A stretch of 64,000 nucleotides of DNA, taken from NCBI GenBank assembly GCA_036656795.1, contig JAVXHR010000008.1:1-64000 (forward strand), written 5' to 3'. Source of the DNA: CAUPWF01 sp036656795 (GTDB lineage Bacteria; Bacillota; Clostridia; Lachnospirales; Lachnospiraceae). Under the pieces are notes generated by a model. The model made no database searches. It was not told the DNA's origin and saw nothing but the letters and a program-made list of their open reading frames with translations. The position numbers and the translations under genes were made by a program. Of this stretch, positions 52,801-63,500 are shown in pieces (position 1 is the first letter of the stretch; every line of letters starts with the position of its first letter).

Positions 52801-53523
52801 TACAGGAATCACTGTCATAATCATCCATTCCGGCTTATTTCCCGAACCACGAAATGCCTCCACAACTTCCAGACGTTTAACGATTCTTGCACGTTTTTGT
52901 CCGGTTGCGCCCTTTAATCCTGATTTTAATTCATCATACTCTTTATCTAAATCAATCGCACAAAGCAATTCTTGAATAGATTCCGCACCCATTCCCACAC
53001 GGAAGCTGCTGCCCCATGTTTCTCTTGCCTCTTGATATTCTGGTTCTGATAACACTTGCTTATATTGTAAGTCTGTCTCTCCTTTATCAATAACGATATA
53101 AGATGCAAAATATAAGACTTTCTCCAATGTTCTTGGGGATAGATCAAGAATTAACCCCATGCGACTCGGAATCCCTTTGAAATACCAGATATGTGATACC
53201 GGAGCTGCCAGATCAATATGACCCATACGTTCTCTTCGCACACTTGCTTTTGTTACTTCTACGCCGCATCGGTCACAGACTACCCCTTTATAACGGATTT
53301 TCTTATATTTTCCACAGTGACATTCCCAGTCTTTACTTGGCCCAAATATCTTTTCACAAAAAAGGCCGTCTTTTTCTGGTTTTAACGTTCTATAATTGAT
53401 TGTTTCTGGCTTTGTAACTTCGCCTCTTGACCAATCTAAAATCTTTTCAGGTGATGCCAAGCCGATTTTAATAGCATCAAAAGTCATTGGTTGGTAAGAT
53501 GATTCATTACTTGTTGTTGTCAT
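49834..53523 (-). CDS. rpoC: RNA polymerase subunit beta'
   Basis: 1229 residues. N-terminal zinc site CHCGKYK...CDRCG near 60-80, catalytic Mg-binding NADFDGD near 457-463, second zinc site CKSHVGVCAKCYG. The C-terminal tail is unusually Glu/Thr-rich (about 45 residues). Fourteen bases after rpoB. Confidence 0.98.
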   Translation of the reverse strand: MTTTSNESSYQPMTFDAIKIGLASPEKILDWSRGEVTKPETINYRTLKPEKDGLFCEKIFGPSKDWECHCGKYKKIRYKGVVCDRCGVEVTKASVRRERMGHIDLAAPVSHIWYFKGIPSRMGLILDLSPRTLEKVLYFASYIVIDKGETDLQYKQVLSEPEYQEARETWGSSFRVGMGAESIQELLCAIDLDKEYDELKSGLKGATGQKRARIVKRLEVVEAFRGSGNKPEWMIMTVIPVIPPDLRPMVQLDGGRFATSDLNDLYRRIINRNNRLKRLLELGAPDIIVRNEKRMLQEAVDALIDNGRRGRPVTGPGNRALKSLSDMLKGKSGRFRQNLLGKRVDYSGRSVIVVGPELKIYQCGLPKEMAIELFKPFVMKELVGNGTAHNIKNAKKMVERLQPEVWDVLEDVIKEHPVMLNRAPTLHRLGIQAFEPILVEGKAIKLHPLVCTAYNADFDGDQMAVHLPLSVEAQAECRFLLLSPNNLLKPSDGGPVAVPSQDMVLGIYYLTQERQGVKGEGKYFKNLNEAILAYENDVITLHSAIKIRVTKTLMDGTEKTGMVSSTLGRFIFNEIIPQDLGFVDRSVEGNELLLEVDFHVGKKQAKQILEKVINTHGATRTAEVLDDIKATGYKYSTKAAMTVSISDMTVPPQKPELIAQAQDTVDKISVNYKRGLITEEERYKEVVETWKATDDVLTEALLSGLDKYNNIFMMADSGARGSDKQIKQLAGMRGLMADTSGRTIELPIKSNFREGLDVLEYFMSAHGARKGLSDTALRTADSGYLTRRLVDVSQDLIIREVDCTPVGEEIPGMYVKAFMDGNEEIEGLQERITGRYSCETIKDKKGNVLIKANHMITPRRAEAIMTTGVNAKKKPLTEIKIRTILSCKSHVGVCAKCYGSNMATGEPVQVGEAVGIIAAQSIGEPGTQLTMRTFHTGGVAGDDITQGLPRVEELFEARKPKGLAIITEFGGTAVINDTKKKREIIVTNEKTGESKAYLIPYGSRIKIQDGVELGAGDELTEGSVNPHDILKIKGVRAVQDYMIQEVQRVYRLQGVEINDKHIEVIVRQMLKKIRVEENGDAAFLPGAMIDNLDFIDINAKLEEEGKELATGEQVMLGITKASLATNSFLSAASFQETTKVLTEAAIKGKVDPLIGLKENVIIGKLIPAGTGMRKYRDVKLDTGVAMAEISESVKEPEDMKESVEETTTADMDITIEEIVETEEILEVTE

Positions 53524-53537
53524 ATAGGCACTCCCCT

Positions 53538-56500
53538 CTACTCTTCGTCTAACATTTCAACGATTTCCTCAGTTTCTGCTTCCTCTATTTCAACATCTAC
53601 TAGTTCTTCGCCTGCAAATTCTTGTTGGCTAAACCCATGGGCACCGTCTGCTTCTTCTGTATTGAATTTCTTGTCACCTTCGATAATTGAATGAAGATCT
53701 GACTCGCCATAGTCAATTGTCTCTGTAATCTCTACTTCTGTCTGGTCTTCTCGTAACACTTTCACATCAAGTCCAAGAGATTGTAATTCTTTTAGCAGTA
53801 CCTTAAAGGATTCTGGGATTCCCGGTTCTGGGATATTCTCTCCCTTGATAATTGCTTCATAGGTCTTCACACGTCCGATGACGTCATCTGACTTCACAGT
53901 CAATATCTCTTGTAATGTATAAGATGCACCGTAAGCTTCCAGTGCCCAAACTTCCATCTCTCCGAATCTTTGACCACCAAACTGTGCTTTTCCACCTAAT
54001 GGTTGCTGAGTTACCAGAGAGTACGGACCCGTAGAACGTGCATGAATCTTATCATCAACTAGATGATGAAGTTTCAGATAATGCATGTGTCCTATAGTAA
54101 CAGGGCTGTCAAAATATTCCCCACTTCTTCCATCTCTCAAACGCACTTTTCCATCTCTTGACAGTGGAACACCTTTCCACAATGCACGATGGTCCAGATT
54201 ATCTTCCAGATATTGCATTACTTCCGGAAGTAGCTCTTGTTCATATTTACTTTGAAATTCTTCCCACTCAAGATTGACATAATCATCTGCCAAATCAAGA
54301 GTATCCATAATATCAATCTCATTAGCACCATCAAATACAGGGGTTGCAATATTAAATCCAAGTGCTTTTGCCGCAAGACTAAGATGTATCTCTAGTACCT
54401 GCCCAATATTCATACGAGACGGAACACCTAATGGATTCAATACAATATCAAGTGGACGACCATTTGGCAAGAATGGCATATCTTCTACCGGTAATACACG
54501 TGATACAACACCCTTATTACCATGACGGCCTGCCATCTTATCTCCAACAGATATCTTTCTCTTCTGCGCAATATAGATACGAACCGCTTGATTTACTCCA
54601 GGCGATAATTCATCTCCGTTCTCCCTAGTGAATACTTTTGCATCTACAACAATTCCATATTCTCCATGAGGAACTTTCAAAGATGTATCTCGGACTTCTC
54701 TTGCCTTTTCTCCAAAGATTGCACGCAATAAACGTTCTTCCGCTGTTAATTCTGTCTCTCCTTTTGGAGTTACTTTTCCAACCAAGATATCTCCGGCACG
54801 CACTTCTGCGCCAATACGGATAATTCCACGATCATCAAGGTCTTTTAACGCCTCATCTCCAACTCCCGGAATATCACGGGTAATCTCTTCAGGCCCTAAT
54901 TTGGTATCACGAGCTTCTGCTTCATACTCTTCAATATGAATAGAAGTATAGACATCTTCTTGTACCAGACGCTCACTTAATAAGACTGCATCTTCATAAT
55001 TGTAACCTTCCCATGTCATAAAACCAATCAATGGGTTCTTACCAAGAGCCATCTCTCCATTTTCAGTAGACGGACCGTCCGCAATGACCTGTCCTGCTGT
55101 TACATGTTCCCCTTTTACAACAATTGGTCTTTGATTGTAACAGTTGCTCTGGTTACTGCGTAAGAATTTAATTAATTTATATGTTTTCTTTGTTCCATCT
55201 TCTCGCTTAATTATAATTTCTTTTGAGGTAGAACGTTCTACTATTCCGGCTTGTTCTGTAATGACACAAACTCCTGAATCCACCGCTGCTTTTGTCTCCA
55301 TACCAGTTCCTACAACAGGGGCTTCCGTCATTAACAGTGGTACTGCCTGACGTTGCATGTTAGAACCCATGAGGGCACGGTTCGCATCATCATTTTCCAA
55401 GAATGGAATCAATGCTGTTGCTACAGAGAATACCATCTTTGGAGATACGTCCATATAATCAAATGCTTTTTTCTCATATTCCTGTGTCTCTTCACGATAA
55501 CGTCCAGATACATTTTTGTGTACAAAATGTCCCTTATCGTCTAACGGTTCATTGGCTTGAGCCACATGGAAATTATCTTCTTCATCAGCCGTCATATAGA
55601 CAACATCTTCGGTAACTACCGGATTCTCAGCATCTTTTTTATCAATCTTACGATATGGCGCTTCAATAAAACCATACTCATTAATGCGAGCATAGGTTGC
55701 CAAAGAGTTAATTAATCCGATGTTTGGACCCTCGGGAGTTTCAATTGGACACATTCTTCCATAATGAGAATAATGAACATCTCGCACTTCAAATCCCGCT
55801 CTATCTCTTGATAGACCTCCAGGCCCCAATGCTGATAAACGTCTCTTATGTGTTAATTCTCCAAGAGGATTATTCTGATCCATGAACTGTGACAACTGGG
55901 AAGAACCAAAGAATTCTTTCACCGCCGCTGTAACTGGTTTAATGTTAATCAGCGATTGTGGAGAGATACCCTCTTGATCTTGGGTTGTCATTCTTTCACG
56001 AACCACTCGTTCCAATCTGGATAATCCGATTCTGTATTGATTCTGCAATAACTCACCAACCGCACGGATACGTCGATTGCCCAAGTGATCTATATCATCT
56101 GCATTTCCAATTCCATATTCCAGATGGATATTGTAATTGATAGATGCCAAAATGTCTTCTTTTGTTACATGCTTTGGAATCAATTCGCTTATATTCTTAC
56201 GGATTGCTTCTTTTAATTCATCAATGTCTCCTGCTGTTTCTTCTAATAACGTAGCAAGCATCGGGTAATACACTAACTCAGTAACACCCACATCAGCTCT
56301 TTCTATATCTACAATATCAGACAACTCTACCATCATATTCGATAATACTTTTACATTACGGTTCTCTTCTTGGCTTTGGTTTTCAATCCACACAAACGGA
56401 ACAGCCGAGTTCTGTATCTTTTCCGCTATATCTCGTGTAATCTCAATCCCTTTTTTCGCAATGGTTTTTCCTGTCAATGGACTTTTTACATTTTCCGCTA

Positions 56501-57380
56501 ATATGCGACCCGATATACGATTCTTAAGTGCTAACTTTTTATTGAATTTATAACGTCCAACTTTTGCTAAGTCATATCTTCTTGCATCAAAGAACATGCT
56601 TGTGATTAAACTTTCCGCACTGTCAATTGCAAGTGGCTCTCCCGGACGTATCTTTTTGTATAACTCTAAAAGACCTTCTTGATAGCTTTCGGCAACATCT
56701 TTGCCAAAACTTGCTAAGATCTTTGGTTCTTCACCGAATAATTCGAGAATCTCTGCATTTGTTCCTATTCCAAGTGCACGAATCAATACTGTAATCGGCA
56801 CTTTTCTAGTTCTATCTACACGTACATAGAAAACGTCATTGGAGTCTGTCTCGTATTCCAACCATGCACCACGGTTTGGAATCACGGTAGCAGAATATAA
56901 TTCTTTACCAATCTTATCATGGGCAACTGAATAATAGATGCCTGGGGAACGCACCAACTGACTTACGATAACACGTTCAGCACCATTAATCACAAAAGTG
57001 CCTGTCGCCGTCATAAGTGGCAGATCTCCCATAAAAATCTCATGTTCGTTAATCTCATCTGTCTCTTTGTTGTAAAGTCTGACCTTTACCTTTAACGGTG
57101 CTGCGTAAGTAGCGTCGCGATCTTTGCACTCTTCAATCGTGTACTTTACATCATCTTCGCATAATGTAAAATCGACAAATTCCAGACTTAAGTGACCACT
57201 GTAATCAGCAATCGGTGAAATATCTGCAAATACTTCCTTTAATCCTTCTTTAAGAAACCATTGATAGGATTCTTTTTGAACCTCGATTAAGTTTGGCATC
57301 TCCAATACTTCTTTTTGCCTAGAATAGCTCATACGCGAACTTTTTCCGTTAGTGATGGGACGAATTCTGTTTTTCTCCAT
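53538..57380 (-). CDS. rpoB: RNA polymerase subunit beta
   Basis: 1280 residues. Rifampicin region GSSQLSQFMDQNNPLGELTHKRRLSALGPGG (quoted in parts: SSQLSQFMDQ, LTHKRRLSALG) is wild type. The C-terminal extension is strongly acidic, about 60 residues. Start after GAGGAGTG. Not preceded by rplJL here; it has its own promoter. Confidence 0.98.
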   Translation of the reverse strand: MEKNRIRPITNGKSSRMSYSRQKEVLEMPNLIEVQKESYQWFLKEGLKEVFADISPIADYSGHLSLEFVDFTLCEDDVKYTIEECKDRDATYAAPLKVKVRLYNKETDEINEHEIFMGDLPLMTATGTFVINGAERVIVSQLVRSPGIYYSVAHDKIGKELYSATVIPNRGAWLEYETDSNDVFYVRVDRTRKVPITVLIRALGIGTNAEILELFGEEPKILASFGKDVAESYQEGLLELYKKIRPGEPLAIDSAESLITSMFFDARRYDLAKVGRYKFNKKLALKNRISGRILAENVKSPLTGKTIAKKGIEITRDIAEKIQNSAVPFVWIENQSQEENRNVKVLSNMMVELSDIVDIERADVGVTELVYYPMLATLLEETAGDIDELKEAIRKNISELIPKHVTKEDILASINYNIHLEYGIGNADDIDHLGNRRIRAVGELLQNQYRIGLSRLERVVRERMTTQDQEGISPQSLINIKPVTAAVKEFFGSSQLSQFMDQNNPLGELTHKRRLSALGPGGLSRDRAGFEVRDVHYSHYGRMCPIETPEGPNIGLINSLATYARINEYGFIEAPYRKIDKKDAENPVVTEDVVYMTADEEDNFHVAQANEPLDDKGHFVHKNVSGRYREETQEYEKKAFDYMDVSPKMVFSVATALIPFLENDDANRALMGSNMQRQAVPLLMTEAPVVGTGMETKAAVDSGVCVITEQAGIVERSTSKEIIIKREDGTKKTYKLIKFLRSNQSNCYNQRPIVVKGEHVTAGQVIADGPSTENGEMALGKNPLIGFMTWEGYNYEDAVLLSERLVQEDVYTSIHIEEYEAEARDTKLGPEEITRDIPGVGDEALKDLDDRGIIRIGAEVRAGDILVGKVTPKGETELTAEERLLRAIFGEKAREVRDTSLKVPHGEYGIVVDAKVFTRENGDELSPGVNQAVRIYIAQKRKISVGDKMAGRHGNKGVVSRVLPVEDMPFLPNGRPLDIVLNPLGVPSRMNIGQVLEIHLSLAAKALGFNIATPVFDGANEIDIMDTLDLADDYVNLEWEEFQSKYEQELLPEVMQYLEDNLDHRALWKGVPLSRDGKVRLRDGRSGEYFDSPVTIGHMHYLKLHHLVDDKIHARSTGPYSLVTQQPLGGKAQFGGQRFGEMEVWALEAYGASYTLQEILTVKSDDVIGRVKTYEAIIKGENIPEPGIPESFKVLLKELQSLGLDVKVLREDQTEVEITETIDYGESDLHSIIEGDKKFNTEEADGAHGFSQQEFAGEELVDVEIEEAETEEIVEMLDEE

Positions 57381-57523
57381 TGACGTTTCACTCCTCGTAT
57401 ATTTATTTTTTGGGGTTACGAATCAAGAAAACCCGTGATTTCCTCAATATACAATGAAAGGGCTTTGTGTCGCCGTTTCATGTCACTTATTACGGCATAC
57501 CACTCCATAATAGCGCACTGTTA

Positions 57524-57553
57524 ACTATAACACAAAGCTCTTTCGCTTGTCAA
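57524..57553 (-). promoter_or_regulatory. Promoter of rpoBC
   Basis: Minus-strand TTGACA (57553-57548), 18-base spacer, TATAGT (57529-57524). It begins five bases past the stop of the upstream surface-protein gene and is followed by a leader of about 140 bases. Confidence 0.8.
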
Positions 57554-57557
57554 TCAC

Positions 57558-60500
57558 TTATTTTAGTTTCTTTTTCCTCTTTGTTAGGAAGAATGCAGCA
57601 ACAATTCCCCCCGCACATAGCATTCCCATAAGACATGCCACTATATTCGTATCATCTCCCGTCCGTACATTTTTATCGTTAGGCATTGATTTCCTATCTG
57701 TTGGAACCTCTGATAGCAGTAGATCAATCATCTCAATCTGTTGAACATAATCTTCTTTTGGTCCCACCTGCTTTGGCTCTATTGTAACAGTTATCGGATC
57801 TGCAACTGCATATCCCTGTGGTGCCCTTGTCTCTACCAATTGATATTGATCTCCTGTCTTTAATTTCAGATTCTTACTATCTCCAGCAATTACATGTGGT
57901 GTTCCATCGCTGATCCATCTTGCAAGAACAATTCCTTTGGAATCACGAAGTTCAAGTTCAGCTCCACTCAAAGTAGCTCCACCGGTATCTTTTTTCGTAA
58001 TGGCAATCTTGACCGCCGGTTCTTTCCATAGAATTTCACCATTTATGTTCTCCGCCGTTCCACCTCCTAGATTATTATAGTCTTGTAAGATAGCATTGCC
58101 TTCTTCATCTGTTATAAACCCAATTCTGATCGGTTCTTCAGACACTTGGCTTCCACTTGAAGCCCGTAGCTCTCGTATCTCATACTTCACTCCACGCAAA
58201 ACATTTGGAAAGGTTAATTTTCCCTCTTGATTGGTCGTTGCCTTTGCAATCAAGGTCCATTCCCCATCTGCTACTGCAGCTTTCGGTGCCACCATCTGTG
58301 ATTCCATGACACTAGCTTTAGAACTGCCTATACGGAACATTCCCATGCCAGACCAAGCCATCTTGTCTCTCTGCTTCGGAAAACCATTGGTCTCTCGATA
58401 TAATCCATATTCAGAATCCGGAAGAACCATACTCTCGTCATCTTTGGACACTTTTTTTACTACAATCGTAGCTCTTGGCACATCGTTGATCACATTGCTT
58501 TCATCCATCACTGCCCCATCTGGCATTCTGGTAAGTCCCTGGTAGTTCCCAGCCTTATCAATCACGGCTTGATATATCGTATTTGGCGCTTCAACGCACC
58601 CCACCGGTGCTTTTGTTTCTTTCATATAATAAGTGTCGGGTGGCAGGTTTTTAAATATAACTTGCCCACGTTCATCACTTACTCCGGTCATGGCTGTCGC
58701 CGGACTCCCCGTTACCACCGGATGCGTTCCACCAGCATCATAGAATAAAGCAAATACAGCCCCTTTGATTGGCTCCACGGTATCCTTTGACGGCACTCCT
58801 AAGGTTGAATCCGCACACCCCTCCATCACATTCTTTTGCTTTGTAAGAACAATGGTGCCACGTACATACCGATCTTCCATAACCAATACGTCCTGTCCAT
58901 TTTTTTTCTCTACTTTCCCTTCACTATTGGTAATTATAATTTGATTGTCATCTTGCAAGGTAAACCGAATTGGATTCGCCGTATGATACCCCGACGGAGT
59001 CTTGGTCTCTACCAACATATATGCACCACTTGGAAGATTCTTAATAGTCCCTTGATTGATTCCATCACTGGTCCACGTTCTTTTAGGATTCAATGATTCT
59101 CCATTTGCATCTTTAATTTCCAGTGTTGCTTCTGCTAATTTCCCGATATGTTCTCCTACTTCCGGATCCACGCTAACCTTATCTAATGCAAACTCCGTCA
59201 ATTGATTTGTAATACGAACAGTAACCTTATCTGCATCTATAGTCACGTTCCCCTGAGGTGTTGTACCTCCGCCTCCTGTAATCGTTAACGTTCCATCTGA
59301 TGAAACTTGCATCTTAATCGGATTCTGTAGTCTTTGATATCCTTTGACTGTCCGCTCTTCTGTCAGCTGATAAGTTTCCCCAACGATAAACTGTCCATCT
59401 AATGAATATGCGTCTTTGGTAGATTCCCATACTACCCCTTGCTTTGTAACATCATAATCGGAAAGTTTGTCCACATCTACAAACTTGCCTTGTAATAAAA
59501 ACGTGGCACCGACAAGTGGTGTTGTTCCATCTTCAGAAGTCTTTATAAACCGCGCTTTAAATGGAATGTCTTTTACCCGCAATCCCCAAGTAGTTGCCTC
59601 TGCCACTGTGGAATCACTTATCTTGATAACCTTTCCATCTACATCTACTTCAAAGGTAAAGGTCTTTGTTAACATTTTATACCCATCTGGTGCTTTTGTT
59701 TCCTTAACTGTATATGTTTGACCAGATATTAGCTGTTCCGTCAAAGCATCTTTTTTGTTGGCATCTGTAATGTGAATCTCTGTTGCTGTTATAGTCGCAA
59801 ATGTTCCACTCACTGTAAACTCTGCACCTTTTAATATCTGATTGCTGTTATCCGTAATATCTGTCTTGTCAATTCGAACACCAATTGGTTTATCTGAAAC
59901 AGTGATTGTGTTGTTTGCAACTGCCGTTCCTCCTATGGTAATCTCACCATCATTACCCATGGTAAATGTTACCGGAGCGGCAATCTTATAACCTTCTGGT
60001 GCCTTGGTTTCTGTCAGAATATAGGTAGTTCCCCCTGTTAACAATCCAGAGAGTTTCCAGGTTGACACGTCCCCATCCAAGGTCTGTATTACTTTTCCAC
60101 TGCTTTTCTCTGTAATGGTAAATGTTGCACCTGCTATCGGCACTCCTTTTTGATTGGTTTTATCTACTGTAATCACATTTTGTTGATTCTGAACTGCCGA
60201 TGCTCCACTTAGCGCCTGATATGCAAGTTGAGTTCTATCAATCGTAAACGGATAGGATGTTGTAAGTAGCACATATCCCGGTGCCGGCACTGTTTCGACC
60301 AGTACATAGTTTCCCCAGTCCAGATTCATTGCGTTAATGCGACCAGATGTATCTGTCACAAGCGGACTTCCAACACATATATCCCCATCTGTTTTTGTCT
60401 TGCTATTATCCATATCTTGATAAAGTTCAAAGGTAACCCCTGGTAATGGAACCATCGAGCCTCCCACTTGTACTCCCACTTTATCCACAGACATACTTCC

Positions 60501-63500
60501 CAATGTTCTGACATTCTCCAACCCTTTTGCTGTCATATGGGTATCCAAAATACTAATATTCTCAAAATGCCTATTGGTGGTAGATGCTGTGTTATATATC
60601 TCTAACGTTTGATGATCAGAATCCTCTGTAGTAGAAAAAATAACTTTAAATTCAGACTCTCCACAGGCATCATATCCTTTCGGTGGTGTTGTTTCCGTTA
60701 GTTTATAAGTAGTCTTTTCATCTAAGTCCACCTGAATTATACCATCATTTCCCGATGTAATATTTGTTAGATATGAATTCCACGTTGTTCCGCTATCTTT
60801 TGATTTCTCTAATTGGAATACAGCACCAGCAAGTGGTGCATGATCGGTGGCATCTAACTTCTGCATCTTAATATGACTAAGGAACTTCTGATTAGTCATA
60901 GTGCAAGAAACCCTCTTATCTGCTGCAGGTTTTGTAACATCGAATCCAGTTGCATCTACGACAAATTGGACCGGTGTTGTATCTAACACATGGGTTGTAT
61001 CTGTTGCCGTTTCTAGGAAATAATAGTTTCCAATCGGAAGCCCCCCGCTCTTATAATGATTCGTATCATTCGCCAAATCTTCTGTCTTCCACACTCCGTC
61101 TATACCGGTCTGTAGATTCGATCCAATTAAGATATCCTCATTGGTTCCATCTACCAGATCCGGCACACTTCCCACCTGTTTATACAAGGAAAATACAATC
61201 CCTTGCAACTTCTGGGTTGGAGTGTCCTTCTCCTCTTTCGTAATCTGTACAGGACGATACACTTCAATATCTCGCATGCAGATCTTGTTAGGCTCACTCC
61301 CTGTAGCCGCCGTCCAGTTACTATTGGTATCACTAGCCTTGCCTGCTGTAAATGCGCCACTTATCACTTGCAGCGCACCCGTTGCTGTTATCCGAAACAC
61401 AATTGGATCAGCTGTCTGGTACCCCACCGGTGTCTTGGTCTCCGTAAGAGTATACTCCGTATCTACTTTAAAGCCTTGAATGGTCCAAGGTTGCAAATTA
61501 CTTGATCCTCCCAATTCGTTATAACTCCAGATAGGAGTGGTTTGATTCGATTCTTTAATTTCTAATTCTAGATGATTTTCTGCCGTTCCATCTCCATGAA
61601 CCGGTTCCTTATACTGATTAAGTTTCGTAAGAACTATCTTTGTTTTTTCATTTGTCATAGTTATCGCAAGCGGTTGGGCATCATTCCCCACCGTAATCTG
61701 CATTGGAGCTGCAGGCAACTGATATCCAACCGGAGCTTTTGTTTCCAGTATGTTATAATTTCCCGGCAATAACTTCCATGGAGTCGTTGCATTCTGACGA
61801 TATAAGTATGGAACGCCATCTGCATTATTCACATTATAGACTCCACCTGCATTATTCACGTTTGATAGCCTATAACTCCCCGTCACTCCATCTTCTTGCA
61901 AACTTGCAATGGCAACGTTTCCACTTTGAAGAGTGAACTGCGCTCCTGTCAATGCCGGTATAACAGTATCTTTGTCTTTCTTCGTCAAAGTAAGAGCAGA
62001 ACGGATTCTTTCGTTGCTATATATGTCGGTTGGCTCAGCCCCCCCTTTTTTTACATACTCCACCTGTCCGGTGGTACCATCTGCCGCAACGGAAAAATAC
62101 GCTGTTGCTTCATGACCTTGATTACTCTCATTAAACGCAAACGGAATACTGATTGCATTTGATTTGAATCCGGGCGCCGGCATTGTTTCCTTGATGACAT
62201 AGTTTCCATAGACTAGATGGATTGATGTACCATTTTTACCATAGTCTCCATCGTTTGGAACCTCAAATTTTCCTTGTGCATTTGTTGTAATCTGGAATAA
62301 TGGCGTATTCGGCTCATTTTCTTTATATACCGAGAATACGGCCCCTGAAACAGCTGCTTGTTTTTCATTATCCACTTTTTTCAACTGAATATATCCATAT
62401 CTTAATTTATTCTCCACCTGCGCCGTAGTACCACTATGCATAGATACTACCGGCCCATTTACCGAATCATAAGTATACTTAACTGTTGTACCCTTAATTA
62501 CAATATAAATATCCCGAACTGTGTGTTCTATTGGATCTGTAAACCCTGCATCTTCTATTAGTTTATATGTTCCATCGGGTAAATCAGAGACCGTATATTT
62601 TCCCGTCGTGGAGGTTACCGTTGGTTGTGGTTCATATTGTTTGTAAGTTGTCGTATCTGCAGGTGCAATGACAACTCCCCAGTCACCTACGCTCCCACCA
62701 TTTGCCGGACTCTTGCCACCATCTCCTAGTCGATAAAGGTGAAACAGAACCTGTGGCACCAATCCTCCGTCTTGGTTGTGTTTTTCGAACTGAATTGTAG
62801 TTAAATTCAGCGGATTCAGTACTTCTCCTGTTGCTGCGCCTGTTCCACTTGTGAGATTGTAAGTAAAAGCGGACTTATCCGCAGTAAGACCCGTGGCTAA
62901 CTCTGCCTTAGATATGGAAATATCTGAAAGCAATGTATAGCCTGTTGGTGTTGATGTTTCTTTTAGAACATAGGCTCCAAATGGGACATCTGTAAAGCTA
63001 ATAATGCCATCTGTTCCCGTAGTTTTTTCTGCTACTTTTGTACCCGCTTTACTAGTAGGTGCAGACCATAGTTCAAATGTTACCCCTGAAAGTGGTGTTT
63101 TTACATTCACGGCATTTTGGTTCGTATATTTGGTAAAGGTAATGGTTCCCAATACCGGTGTGTTTTCAATTATTGTCGGTGTTCCCAACGGGGTATTAGA
63201 AGCATCTACCTTGTCTGTAATCGTAAACTTCACTTGATTGGGCGGAACCCCCGCCCCTCCTGACGTAGCCTCTGATGTTACCACGACTTTATATGTCTTT
63301 GGTGTTATATCATACCCATCCACCGCCGTTTCCGTCAAACTATAACCCTCAGCAGCACTAATCTGGACATCTTGAAATGTTACAACACCCTGTGCATCTG
63401 CAGTTGCCACTTTATCCGTAATCGTATCCCCATAAAGGTTTTTCCCACTTAACGTAAATTTCACACCCGAAAGCTTATCTCCTTGAAATACGGTGCCCTT